From CAZONC01 sp964581305 (lineage in GTDB: Archaea > Aenigmatarchaeota > Aenigmatarchaeia > CG10238-14 > SCSR01), in assembly GCA_964581305.1 (NCBI GenBank), contig CAZONC010000006.1, forward strand, positions 1 through 31,802: a stretch of 31,802 bases of DNA, written 5' to 3'. Within the stretch, counting starts at the first letter, position 1; every line of letters starts with the position of its first letter. Below, one piece after another: positions 23,558-30,916 of this stretch. The translations under genes were made by a program, and so were the position numbers. The notes below the pieces were generated by a model. That model had not been told where the DNA came from and ran no database searches. It worked only from the letters and a program-made list of their open reading frames with translations.

Positions 23558-24193
23558 TTAAGTCTCATTTTTCTCCGGACTAATCGCTTCTCCCTTCTTT
23601 TCTATTCGTTTTTCAAATTTAAATTCTTTTGGCACCCCCTTCATTATTTTTACTTGTATGCCAACTATCCCTGGTTTTATGTTTGCTTGAGCATAGCCCA
23701 TATCAACAAACTTTTCAGCATAGTCGCCAGAATGTACAATAAATCCTGCCTTAAATTTTTGAAATCTTGACCTTTCACTTCCAGCAAGTTTTCCAGCAAT
23801 TCTTATTTGCACCCCTATGGCACCAGCATCCATTACTTTATCAAGATAATAATTTGCAACTTTTTTAAAATTTATTCCACGTTCAATAGCACGAGCTATT
23901 CGCCACGCAACTATTTGTGCATCCAAAAATGGATTTTCCACCTCTTTTACATCTATTAGAGGATTTTCAAAGCCAAATTTTTCCCTAATTTCATCAGCTA
24001 ATAATGCAATCTTTTTTCCGCTTTTACCAATAACAAGTCCGGGCTTGTGGACATAAATTATTATTCTTGTACCAAGTGGTGTACGCTGAATTTCTGCTCT
24101 GCTATATCCTGCTTTTTCAAATTTCTTTTTAAGAAAATTTTCCACATCTGCCTCTTTTATATTTTCTTTTATAAACAGTTTTTCGATGGTCAT
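23558..24193 (-). CDS. rps3: Ribosomal protein uS3
   Basis: A 211-residue small-subunit protein at the mRNA entry site. The KH domain is clear (GTRIIIYVHKPGLVIGKSGK), followed by FENPLIDVKEVENPFLDAQ and the C-terminal domain with GVQIRIAGKLAGSERSR. TTGGAGG lies shortly before the ATG, and the start overlaps the L22 stop as ATGA. Confidence 0.96.
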   Translation of the reverse strand: MTIEKLFIKENIKEADVENFLKKKFEKAGYSRAEIQRTPLGTRIIIYVHKPGLVIGKSGKKIALLADEIREKFGFENPLIDVKEVENPFLDAQIVAWRIARAIERGINFKKVANYYLDKVMDAGAIGVQIRIAGKLAGSERSRFQKFKAGFIVHSGDYAEKFVDMGYAQANIKPGIVGIQVKIMKGVPKEFKFEKRIEKKGEAISPEKNET

Positions 24194-24552
24194 TTTCTTT
24201 CCTCCAATATTATTTCTATATTCGTAACCTTTGCTTGTCTGCCTCTAAATTTCATTTTTTTCGGTGTTATAAGTTTGGGCCCTTTATCTGCTTTTGCTAA
24301 TTTAATAAAAAGATGCTCTGTATCTAAATTTTTTTGCTTAGCGTTTGCTTCCGCATTTTGCAAAATTTCAAGAATTTTTTTGCACGTATTTGTATAATAT
24401 TTTCCATTTAGGCTGGTTTTTTGTTCAATAAGATTTTGTAGCAACTGTTTTGCTTTTTCCAATTTTAGTCCTTTAATTGTTTTGCAAATTATGATTGAAT
24501 TTTTAAAAGATATTCTTGCTCCCCTTGCATATGCAGATGCTGTTTTGCCCAT
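24190..24552 (-). CDS. rpl22: Ribosomal protein uL22
   Basis: A 120-residue large-subunit tunnel protein. Seen: AYARGARISFKNSIIICKTI, AKQLLQNLIEQKTSL, NAEANAKQKNLDTEHLFIK and FRGRQAKVTNIEIIL. The N-terminus is shorter than most archaeal versions. ATG 24552 is chosen because the longer frame overlaps S19 by 38 bases and GTGA precedes this codon. Confidence 0.93.
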   Translation of the reverse strand: MGKTASAYARGARISFKNSIIICKTIKGLKLEKAKQLLQNLIEQKTSLNGKYYTNTCKKILEILQNAEANAKQKNLDTEHLFIKLAKADKGPKLITPKKMKFRGRQAKVTNIEIILEERK

Positions 24553-24556
24553 ATTC

Positions 24557-24931
24557 TCACTTGACCGCAATATATCTTGTTCCGCGTGACGCACCTATAC
24601 CTGGTGCAGAGTGTTTAACTTTTTTGGTTGTTGGTGCAAATTCGCCTAGCCTATGACCAATCATTTCGGCTGTTATATAAACTGGTATCCATTCTTTTCC
24701 ATTATAAACGCCTATTTTTGCACCAACCATTTCAGGTAAAATGATCATATCACGAAGATGTGTTTTATGAAATGCTGTCGGATTTTTCCTTATATCTTCC
24801 AAAAGCTTTTTCTTTTGCGCAAAACTTCTTTTCAGTGTACGTCTTTCTCTCGCAGTTAACAGTTTTGCAAATTCGTCTATACTCATTTTTTTCAATTCCT
24901 CCAATGTATAACCGCGGAATTTAAATACCAT
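24557..24931 (-). CDS. rps19: Ribosomal protein uS19
   Basis: A 124-residue small-subunit head protein. An archaeal-type N-terminus (FKFRGYTLEELKKMSIDEFA) leads into THLRDMIILPEMVGAKIGVY, HRLGEFAPTTKKVKHSAPGI and a GASRGTRYI end. ATG 24931 with upstream GTGA is preferred over 24940. Confidence 0.95.
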   Translation of the reverse strand: MVFKFRGYTLEELKKMSIDEFAKLLTARERRTLKRSFAQKKKLLEDIRKNPTAFHKTHLRDMIILPEMVGAKIGVYNGKEWIPVYITAEMIGHRLGEFAPTTKKVKHSAPGIGASRGTRYIAVK

Positions 24932-24936
24932 ATTAT

Positions 24937-25641
24937 TCACTTACTTGTTAATCTTTTTTTCTTTTTAGGAGAAATACTACCTACTTTTGCACCTGGAGGA
25001 GCATGTCGTGAGACAAAACGGGAAGGTTTTGGCCTTTTAGATTTTCCACCATATGGATGTTCACCAGGCCCCATAACAACACCAGCAGATCGTGGAAATA
25101 ATTTTCCACGTGCTGCCATAGCATGCAATTTCTTACCAGCTTTTATCCATGGTTTTTCTGGTCTACCTCCACCTGCAACTACACCAATAGTAGCTCTGCA
25201 TCTGCTATCTAGCTCTACAATTTTTCCTGATGGAAATTGAATAATAACTTTATTTTTTGCTTTTCCTATCACTGTCGCAAATGTTCCAGAGCTTCGGCAA
25301 AGCTTTGGTCCTGACATTGGATAAGTTTCTATAGCATGTATCTTTGTCCCGTCCGGAATTTTTCCGAGTTCGACGACATTTCCAATTGCAATTTCTTCAC
25401 CATAAGAAATTGTATCTCCTACTTTTAGTCCTTCACATGCTACATGCAATAATTCCTTTCCATCTTCAGTTCTTATAATTGCTATTGGTGCTGTATGTCC
25501 AGGATCATGAACTATATCAACAACTTTTGCGGTCAGATTTGTTGAAGGAAAATACTCAATTTTACCTAAATATCGATGGCTAGGCGCTCTATATCTTGGA
25601 CCTCCTTTTCCCCTTGCACGTGCAATTATTCTTTTACCCAT
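24937..25641 (-). CDS. rpl2: Ribosomal protein uL2
   Basis: A 234-residue protein of the peptidyl-transferase region. Seen: RARGKGGPRYRAPSHRYLGK, GHTAPIAIIRTEDGKELLHV, GGRPEKPWIKAGKKLHAMAA and VVMGPGEHPYGGKSKRPKPS, including the essential histidine in GEHPYGG. The ATG at 25641 overlaps the end of the unknown 69-residue gene by eight bases. Confidence 0.96.
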   Translation of the reverse strand: MGKRIIARARGKGGPRYRAPSHRYLGKIEYFPSTNLTAKVVDIVHDPGHTAPIAIIRTEDGKELLHVACEGLKVGDTISYGEEIAIGNVVELGKIPDGTKIHAIETYPMSGPKLCRSSGTFATVIGKAKNKVIIQFPSGKIVELDSRCRATIGVVAGGGRPEKPWIKAGKKLHAMAARGKLFPRSAGVVMGPGEHPYGGKSKRPKPSRFVSRHAPPGAKVGSISPKKKKRLTSK

Positions 25642-25843
25642 ATTTTTCAACTCTTTTTTTAACTTTTTTATATAGCGATAATATCTTTTCTTCTGTAAAA
25701 TTCAATTGCATCCCTAAAAACTCATCCACCATTTTAATAGTTCTATTAGTAATTTTTACACCATCTTTTTTAAGTAATTCAATTAATTTATTACCTACAT
25801 AGCACCTTTCTATGCACATATAACACTCGCTCATATTCATCAT
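25634..25843 (-). CDS. Unknown CxxC protein inserted between L23 and L2
   Basis: A 69-residue protein starting MMNMSECYMCIERCYVGNK, with C7-x2-C10-x3-C14, then a helical charged body. Its ATG overlaps the L23 stop as ATGA and its stop overlaps the L2 start, so it is fully built into the operon and must be translated with ribosomal proteins. L23 and L2 are normally adjacent in archaea. I do not recognise it. A lineage-specific ribosomal or assembly protein is a reasonable guess. Confidence 0.65.
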   Translation of the reverse strand: MMNMSECYMCIERCYVGNKLIELLKKDGVKITNRTIKMVDEFLGMQLNFTEEKILSLYKKVKKRVEKYG

Positions 25844-26100
25844 ATTATTCCTAATTTTGTTGCCACATCTATAGCTTTAAATTCTGGCTTCAACTTTATA
25901 ATTGCCTTTTTTTCGCCTTTAAAAGTTATAAGTGTGTTCACCTTTTCCACCTTCACATCGAAAAGTTTTTCAAAGGCCTCCTTTATTTGTTTTTTATCCG
26001 CTTTTTTATCGACAATAAAGACGATTTTATTTTCTTTTTCTATCATTGCTACTGATTTTTCTGTCATATACGGATATTTTAATATTTTATAAGGGTCCAT
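25840..26100 (-). CDS. rpl23: Ribosomal protein uL23
   Basis: An 86-residue large-subunit protein at the exit site where SRP docks. PYMTEKSVAMIEKENKIVFIV, ADKKQIKEAFEKLFDVKVEKV, NTLITFKGEKKAIIKLKPE are standard. One base separates it from L4. Confidence 0.95.
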   Translation of the reverse strand: MDPYKILKYPYMTEKSVAMIEKENKIVFIVDKKADKKQIKEAFEKLFDVKVEKVNTLITFKGEKKAIIKLKPEFKAIDVATKLGII

Positions 26101-26101
26101 T

Positions 26102-26875
26102 TTATCTACCTTTTAACTTTTCTATTGCTGATTTTGTAAAAATAGTTAAACGTCCACACACCCCACCTGGTGCTAAATGTTCTATCCCTAATTTGTCGAT
26201 TTGACAAATATCCACACCTGGTATATTCGATACAGCCTTAGATATTCCTTTATCTTCTGTTATTACAAATAGTGGACCACGCGGTACTTTATATTTATGC
26301 GCACCTATTTTTCTTTTTTTCAATCTTTTCAATTCATTTTCAAGACCAATTTTCTTCAATATCGCCAAAATATCTTTTGTTTTCGCTATTTCTTGTATCC
26401 TATCATCAATTACTATTGGTAATTGTAGGTCACCAATTTTATGTCCGCGTTTTAAAACACATTCCTTGGAAGCAGTAGCAGCAATCGCCGATTTTATCGC
26501 CTTCCTCCTCTCTTTTTTATTTATTTTTTGAACCCAAATTTTCTCTACTTTTGGTGGATGCGCTTCACGTCCTTTTACAGCTTGAGGAACAAAACGCGCA
26601 CGGAACATCATATAAGGAACAGTTTGACCATGTAACCGTGGCAACCTTGCAAGCTCTCGTCCCATCATTGTATATCTTGTTCGTCTTACACCATGATAGT
26701 GTGCACTTGTTCGTTTACCAGCTAGTACATTAACACCATATGGCTGCCTTTTTTTGCTCATTGTTGCTAAAAATGCACGTAAAATAAGATCTTCGCGTAT
26801 AGGCTCCTTAAATACAGCTGGCAAATCCGTTTTTCCGATTTCCTGTCCTTCCAAATTAAATATCGGTACTTTCAT
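26102..26875 (-). CDS. rpl4: Ribosomal protein uL4
   Basis: A 257-residue large-subunit protein of archaeal length. The long internal loop lining the exit tunnel is seen (RTSAHYHGVRRTRYTMMGRE, LPRLHGQTVPYMMFRARFVP, GREAHPPKVEKIW), and the C-terminus ends with HLAPGGVCGRLTIFTKSAI. Its start overlaps the L3 stop as ATGA. Confidence 0.96.
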   Translation of the reverse strand: MKVPIFNLEGQEIGKTDLPAVFKEPIREDLILRAFLATMSKKRQPYGVNVLAGKRTSAHYHGVRRTRYTMMGRELARLPRLHGQTVPYMMFRARFVPQAVKGREAHPPKVEKIWVQKINKKERRKAIKSAIAATASKECVLKRGHKIGDLQLPIVIDDRIQEIAKTKDILAILKKIGLENELKRLKKRKIGAHKYKVPRGPLFVITEDKGISKAVSNIPGVDICQIDKLGIEHLAPGGVCGRLTIFTKSAIEKLKGR

Positions 26876-27849
26876 TTAATCACTTCTTTAATTTCGGGTA
26901 TGTAAAACTTATGCTTTCCAGGTCGAATAGCATGTCTAAATAACACAAGTCTTTTGCGCGGTCCAGGTATAGAACCCTCAACAAGCATGTAGTTACCTTT
27001 AATAATACCATATCCAGTAAATCCGCCTTTTGGTACAATTTCCTCGCCATGCTCACCAATTTTCAGAATTCTTTTATTAAATTCAGTGCGTCTTTGAAAA
27101 CCAAGTTGCCCTGCCATTGGAACTGTGTGGCGAACTTTTCCTGGTCTTTCCTGACCTAAGCTGCCAACATGTCTTCTTTTTTGTTTTGCATGTCGTGTTT
27201 GAATTTTTACTCCAAATCTTTTAACAGGTCCAGCTGTCCCTTTTCCTTTTGTTATAGCGATTGCATCCACAAGTTCGCCTTCTTTTGCAAAATCTTTGGC
27301 TGTAATTTCTTTTCCAAGCAAAGATTTGGCAAACTCATATTTTTCTTTCAAATTCTTTCCGCCAATTGCAATTTCAAATATCTCTGGTTTTTTCTTACCC
27401 AAACCAGAAAGATGTGGCTGAGTGCAAACTATAAGTCGAATATCAAAAATTTCATCTAACTTTTTCTCTATTTTCTCCAATTTTTCTTCTGTTCTCAGAT
27501 TTTTTAATTTTACCTTTCTTTCTAAAAATTTTGGCACATCTTTTATTATGGCTTCTGTAAAAGCCATTAGTCCTTTTACAGTTTTCTTGTATGCTCGTAT
27601 ACCCAAAACCTTTAGTGGTGGACAATCAATAACTGTAATTGGAACTGTAATTTCTTGCCCAAAAGTTGGTGCTCCTTTTCTGTTATCAACAACAATAGCC
27701 TGCAACATTCCTGCTTTATAGCCAGCAAAGCCAAGAATTTTTGTTGCATCTATCTTTGGATATGCTTTTATGGCTGGATAAATGCGTGCGGCACGTTTTC
27801 TAGGCCAATATGCTAGGCTACCTGCCCTTGGTTTTTTTATATCTGGCAT
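26872..27849 (-). CDS. rpl3: Ribosomal protein uL3
   Basis: A 325-residue protein, first gene of the main ribosomal operon. RAGSLAYWPRKRAARIYP is the archaeal/eukaryotic N-terminus; KGTAGPVKRFGVKIQ, RHAKQKRRHVGSLG, VRHTVPMAGQLGFQRRTEFN surround the histidine loop near the active site. GGAAG lies close before the ATG and a TATA-like box about 27 bases upstream. Confidence 0.96.
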   Translation of the reverse strand: MPDIKKPRAGSLAYWPRKRAARIYPAIKAYPKIDATKILGFAGYKAGMLQAIVVDNRKGAPTFGQEITVPITVIDCPPLKVLGIRAYKKTVKGLMAFTEAIIKDVPKFLERKVKLKNLRTEEKLEKIEKKLDEIFDIRLIVCTQPHLSGLGKKKPEIFEIAIGGKNLKEKYEFAKSLLGKEITAKDFAKEGELVDAIAITKGKGTAGPVKRFGVKIQTRHAKQKRRHVGSLGQERPGKVRHTVPMAGQLGFQRRTEFNKRILKIGEHGEEIVPKGGFTGYGIIKGNYMLVEGSIPGPRKRLVLFRHAIRPGKHKFYIPEIKEVIK

Positions 27850-27871
27850 AAACTTCCTTTGTAAACTTTTT

Positions 27872-27881
27872 CTTTTTAAAG
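27872..27881. promoter_or_regulatory. Shared TATA box for L3 operon and HIT gene
   Basis: CTTTTTAAAG is nearly palindromic and sits almost exactly midway between the L3 start (27849) and the HIT start (27903), about 27 bases from each. One element may therefore serve both directions, or two overlapping boxes exist. Confidence 0.45.
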
Positions 27882-27902
27882 TTTATTAATATTTTAATTA
27901 TT

Positions 27903-28391
27903 ATGGAAGAAATATCTTGTATTTTTTGCCAGATAGCTAATGGCAATGCACAAGCAAAAATAGTTTACCAAGATAACGATGTTATCGCATTTCTTGATAT
28001 AAATCCGCTTGCGCCAGGTCATACCTTAGTAATTCCTAAAAAACATATTCAAAATGTATTTGAAATGGACGATGATCTTTTACATCATATTTTCACTGTG
28101 GCTAAGCAAATAGCAGAAAATATGAGAAAAAATCTAGGTGCTGAAGGTGTAAACTTTTTGCAATCAAATGGTGAAGCAGCTGAACAGTCAGTTTTTCATT
28201 TTCATTTGCATATAATTCCAAGATGGAAGAATGATGGACTTGATTTTACTGAATATTCGAGAACAAAAATTAAGAAAATGCGCAATGAGGAATTAGAAAA
28301 AATAGCAAAAATAATTGAGATCAAATCTGATAAAGAAACAAGAAGCGAGGAAGAAATATATAGCATAAAAAGAGAATTAGAGATTGGTTGA
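27903..28391 (+). CDS. HIT-family nucleotide hydrolase
   Basis: A 162-residue histidine-triad protein. CIFCQIANGNAQAKIVYQDN opens the fold with a CxxC zinc pair, DINPLAPGHTLVIPKKH is the second hallmark, and FHFHLHIIPRW is the HxHxHxx triad that hydrolyses nucleotide phosphoramidates or dinucleoside polyphosphates. The acidic, lysine-rich last 40 residues are longer than in minimal members. Its end overlaps the TFB-like gene by 15 bases. Confidence 0.93.
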   Translation: MEEISCIFCQIANGNAQAKIVYQDNDVIAFLDINPLAPGHTLVIPKKHIQNVFEMDDDLLHHIFTVAKQIAENMRKNLGAEGVNFLQSNGEAAEQSVFHFHLHIIPRWKNDGLDFTEYSRTKIKKMRNEELEKIAKIIEIKSDKETRSEEEIYSIKRELEIG

Positions 28392-29081
28392 ATAAAGCTC
28401 TTTTTCAATATTTTTTATCTTTGCATTTTCAAAACGAAATGAAAACAATTGAGTAATTTTTCCTTTTTTCACTAATTTTGCACTTTTATATACAGCAAAA
28501 ATTGCTGCTTGTATGGGAGTCAATTTATATTTATTTTCAAACTTTCTCAGTTTGTTAAGAATTTTGAGTGCTTCCTGTTTTATATTCCCACCATTTTTAA
28601 TTATTCTTTTTTTAACCAAAATTTTTATAATATTGTCTATATAATGTTCGGCACCATATTCCCATGGATAATTATTTAAAATTCCTTTTTCGATTAATTC
28701 ACGTGCGCCGTTATATAATTTAAAATAACGACGAGCATTTTGTCCAAATATATTTCCAGCAATACGATATGAAACAGGGTATCCGCTATCTCTACAAGCA
28801 CATAAAAATGCTATTACTTCGGCATTTGCTTTGACATTACGGTCACTATGGTTTTTAAGATATGCTAAATATTTCCGCGCATTATTTTTTGTTTTTTCAT
28901 CTAAAGGATAATATTTTGTCTCAAATTTTTGTATCCCTTTATCTAGCTGTTCATAACTTATATTAAAAAAGATATCATTTGATTGGTTTTTATGCAAGTT
29001 TCCTGAATTTTCAACTACAAAGTAGTTTTTACATAATTTCTTAAGACGATCTACATTTTTTTTATATTTTATATTTGCCAT
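28377..29081 (-). CDS. TFB-like cyclin-fold protein without zinc ribbon
   Basis: A 234-residue protein resembling the core of archaeal transcription factor B. Two repeats are visible: one around 88-135 (EVIAFLCACRDSGYPVSYRI then ..GQNARRYFKLYNGARELI), matching the TFB pattern of AACR..G.P.T..EIA then a helix, and one around 145-230 (YIDNIIKILVKK, KALKIL-type helix QEALKILNKLRKFE, then TPIQAAIFAVYKSAKLVKKG). The N-terminal zinc ribbon and B-finger of TFB are absent; instead there is a lysine-rich leader. It could be a TFB paralogue acting as a regulator. A TATA-like box lies about 29 bases upstream. Confidence 0.55.
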   Translation of the reverse strand: MANIKYKKNVDRLKKLCKNYFVVENSGNLHKNQSNDIFFNISYEQLDKGIQKFETKYYPLDEKTKNNARKYLAYLKNHSDRNVKANAEVIAFLCACRDSGYPVSYRIAGNIFGQNARRYFKLYNGARELIEKGILNNYPWEYGAEHYIDNIIKILVKKRIIKNGGNIKQEALKILNKLRKFENKYKLTPIQAAIFAVYKSAKLVKKGKITQLFSFRFENAKIKNIEKELYSTNL

Positions 29082-29105
29082 ACCTACTCTACTATTTTTG
29101 CTGAA

Positions 29106-29117
29106 AAAATTTAAAAA
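29106..29117 (-). promoter_or_regulatory. TATA box for the TFB-like gene
   Basis: Read on the - strand, a TTTTTAAATTTT element is centred about 29 bases before the start codon at 29081, leaving almost no 5' leader. Confidence 0.4.
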
Positions 29118-29162
29118 ACTTAATATTTAAAATATGAAAACAAATTAAAATTAGGAGATAAA

Positions 29163-29312
29163 ATGGCAAAAAAATTTGGTGGATATACAATTTGTTTTAA
29201 AGGAAGAAAAGAAACTTTGGAAGAAATTTTTGGTACAGAAAAACTAAGTCCAGCAGAAATGACAAAAAAATTGTGGAAATTTATTAAATCAAAGAATCTT
29301 GCAGGAAAATAA
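29163..29312 (+). CDS. SWIB-like mini-protein
   Basis: A 49-residue protein too short for many gene finders. After MAKKFGGYTICFKGRKETL it ends with KLSPAEMTKKLWKFIKSKNL, matching the first half of the SWIB/MDM2 fold (x-LSxxEMxKxLWxYIKxxxL). Such short SWIB-related proteins are known in small-genome archaea and may be chromatin-associated; the partner is unknown. AGGAG lies five bases upstream of the ATG. It stands alone between the TFB-like gene and tRNA-Gly. Confidence 0.7.
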   Translation: MAKKFGGYTICFKGRKETLEEIFGTEKLSPAEMTKKLWKFIKSKNLAGK

Positions 29313-29403
29313 TCTCACTAATTTATCCAATTTTATAATTTTTATAGTGAAAAAACTAAAAAATAGAAAACATTTTATACATAAGCGGCCATGGTCCAGC
29401 CTA

Positions 29404-29414
29404 CAGATGGCTGA
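29404..29414 (+). other. Candidate D-loop intron (11 or 13 nt) of tRNA-Gly
   Basis: The exon strand AGCC (29398-29401) pairs with GGCT (29409-29412), leaving three-base bulges TA|C and GA|A and a four-base loop AGAT. That is a bulge-helix-bulge target for tRNA splicing endonuclease, although the outer helix is only CC/GG. Cutting there removes 11 bases, CAGATGGCTGA. Removing 13 bases (29403-29415) would restore the common archaeal D-loop CCTGG, so the exact edges are uncertain. Confidence 0.5.
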
Positions 29415-29437
29415 AGGTCTAAGACACGAGCCTTCCA

Positions 29438-29448
29438 AATCTGAGGCA
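29438..29448 (+). other. Candidate 11-nt anticodon-loop intron of tRNA-Gly
   Basis: Removal of AATCTGAGGCA joins A37 to A38 and gives the standard loop CTTCCAA. The bulge-helix-bulge is textbook: outer helix CGAGC/GCTCG, central helix CTTC/GAGG (one G-T pair), two CA|A bulges, and loop ATCT. Position 37/38 is the canonical archaeal intron site. At 11 bases it is about as short as such introns get. Confidence 0.75.
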
Positions 29449-29512
29449 AGCTCGGAACGCGGGTTCAAATCCCGCTGGCCGCATTTTTATATAAATAAAC
29501 TAAATTCTATTT

Positions 29513-30478
29513 ATGCGGAAAATATTTTTACTCGTTGCAATCATGCTTTTTGTTTCACCTGTATCTGCTGACAGAGGTTTTGTTTTAGATAATGTTTCTG
29601 TTTACGGTCCGGGCCAAAGAGCAATAGTTGCTTGGAATGGTAGTGAAGAGATATTGATTCTTTCCACTGATTTGTGGGCAGCCGAAAATACGAGAATTCT
29701 AGAATTCATACCACTGCCATCATATCCTATTGTTGAAAAAGCTAATTTCAGTTCGTTTGAAGTTATTCAGGATTTGATATTGGAAAAAGCACCACCAAGA
29801 AAAGAGCGTGCACCACTCGGTATTGAAATAGTTTTTCATGAAAAACTCGGTCTGCATGACATAACTGTTATAAAAGTGAATGATGTGCAGGAATTTATAA
29901 CATGGATGCAAGGATTTTTAACAAAAATGCAGCTTGAGGGCAATATATATTCTCCAAAACTGGAAAGTGTGCTGAAAAAATATTTTGAAAATAATATGAA
30001 ATATTTTGTTTGTGATGTAATAGAGATCAAGCAATTTGTGATGACTAGCGAACCCATACTTTATGACTTTAAAACAGATTTTCTATATTACCCACTTATT
30101 GTTTCCTCTTTAGCGTCTGGTGAAACGGAAATAGTGTTATTTGCATTAACACCATATAAATTAACAGATTTGGATATTAATACCACTAAACTTAGCATTG
30201 CGAAATATTATGACGGAACACCAATGATGTTCAAACTTAATAAAACCGAGTTGAATAACATACATCCTGCGTTAGGAAGGTTATTTGATAGTGCATGGCT
30301 GACTGTCTTAAATTATAAAGGACCTGTGGAAAATCTTGACAACGATTTAATTTTGAAACTTAAGTTTCCATTTGATCCAAAAATGATTGTTTTTATAGTT
30401 ATGCTATTGTTGGCTGTGATCATAGTAACATATTTGTTTTCCATTTTTATACTTCTGAGCAAGAAAAGAAAAAAATAA
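29513..30478 (+). CDS. Exported, C-terminally anchored protein (DUF2330-like)
   Basis: A 321-residue protein. MRKIFLLVAIMLFVSPVSA is a signal peptide; residues about 292-315 (MIVFIVMLLLAVIIVTYLFS) are a membrane anchor followed by KKRKK, so the body is outside the cell. SVYGPGQRAIVAWNGSEEIL, ILSTDLWA and LEFIPLPSYPIVEKANFSSF resemble archaeal DUF2330-type proteins, whose function is unknown. Several NxS/T sites could be glycosylated. It follows tRNA-Gly by 29 bases. Confidence 0.65.
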   Translation: MRKIFLLVAIMLFVSPVSADRGFVLDNVSVYGPGQRAIVAWNGSEEILILSTDLWAAENTRILEFIPLPSYPIVEKANFSSFEVIQDLILEKAPPRKERAPLGIEIVFHEKLGLHDITVIKVNDVQEFITWMQGFLTKMQLEGNIYSPKLESVLKKYFENNMKYFVCDVIEIKQFVMTSEPILYDFKTDFLYYPLIVSSLASGETEIVLFALTPYKLTDLDINTTKLSIAKYYDGTPMMFKLNKTELNNIHPALGRLFDSAWLTVLNYKGPVENLDNDLILKLKFPFDPKMIVFIVMLLLAVIIVTYLFSIFILLSKKRKK

Positions 30479-30491
30479 ATAGAGGCTAAAT

Positions 30492-30503
30492 CTTTTTAAC
30501 TTA
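30492..30503 (+). promoter_or_regulatory. TATA box for S8-L6-L32e
   Basis: CTTTTTAACTTA is centred about 25 bases before the S8 start at 30522, so this small ribosomal operon has its own promoter and probably a leaderless first gene. This would be expected after separation from the S14 operon. Confidence 0.45.
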
Positions 30504-30521
30504 AAATTCTTTAATAAGTTT

Positions 30522-30908
30522 ATGCTTCACGACACACTAGCTGATGCATTATGCACAATTAAGAATGCAGAAAGAATAGGTAAAAAGGAATGCCTTATTC
30601 GCGCTTCAAAAGTAATTGCAGCTGTGCTTGAGGTAATGAAAAATCATAACTACATTGAAAATTTTGAATTTATAGATGATGGGAAATCGGGTGTATTTAA
30701 AGTAAAATTAAAAGGAAAAATCATCGATTGTAATGTTATTAAACCAAGATTTTCCGTTCGAATAGACGAATTTGAAAAATTTGAGAAAAGATTTTTGCCG
30801 TCACGTGAAATTGGACTTCTTATTATTTCTACTTCAAAAGGTATAATGGATCACCGAAAAGCAAAGGAAAATCATGTTGGCGGTAAGCTACTTTGTTATG
30901 TATATTAG
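30522..30908 (+). CDS. rps8: Ribosomal protein uS8
   Basis: A 128-residue 16S rRNA-binding protein. DTLADALCTIKNAERIGKKE, VLEVMKNHNYIENFEFID, PRFSVRIDEFEKFEKRFLPS and LIISTSKGIMDHRKAKENHV are family signatures; the last carries the STSKG motif. Normally next to S14 in archaea, it is here on the other strand about 10 kb away. Confidence 0.96.
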   Translation: MLHDTLADALCTIKNAERIGKKECLIRASKVIAAVLEVMKNHNYIENFEFIDDGKSGVFKVKLKGKIIDCNVIKPRFSVRIDEFEKFEKRFLPSREIGLLIISTSKGIMDHRKAKENHVGGKLLCYVY

Positions 30909-30916
30909 TGATTATT

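Larger units (their letters stand above)
29385..29483 (+). tRNA. tRNA-Gly(UCC) with two candidate introns
   Basis: The acceptor stem GCGGCCA/TGGCCGC is perfect, with discriminator A at 29483 and no encoded CCA. The T arm is GCGGG-TTCAAAT-CCCGC (29459-29475). The anticodon stem is CGAGC (29427-29431) with GCTCG (29450-29454), and the loop CTTCCA...A carries anticodon TCC at 29434-29436. The D stem is GTC (29394-29396) with GAC (29423-29425). Two insertions must be removed to give a normal tRNA: one in the D loop and one after anticodon-loop position 37. The variable loop is four bases (GAAC). Read as Gly from the anticodon and archaeal tRNA-Gly similarity. Confidence 0.9.

Noticed and set aside
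29385..29483. Reading the tRNA as a class II (Leu or Ser) gene with a long variable arm
   Set aside because: The perfect CGAGC/GCTCG stem encloses the TCC anticodon loop and is followed by only four bases before the T stem, so the extra length is in the D and anticodon loops, not in the variable region.
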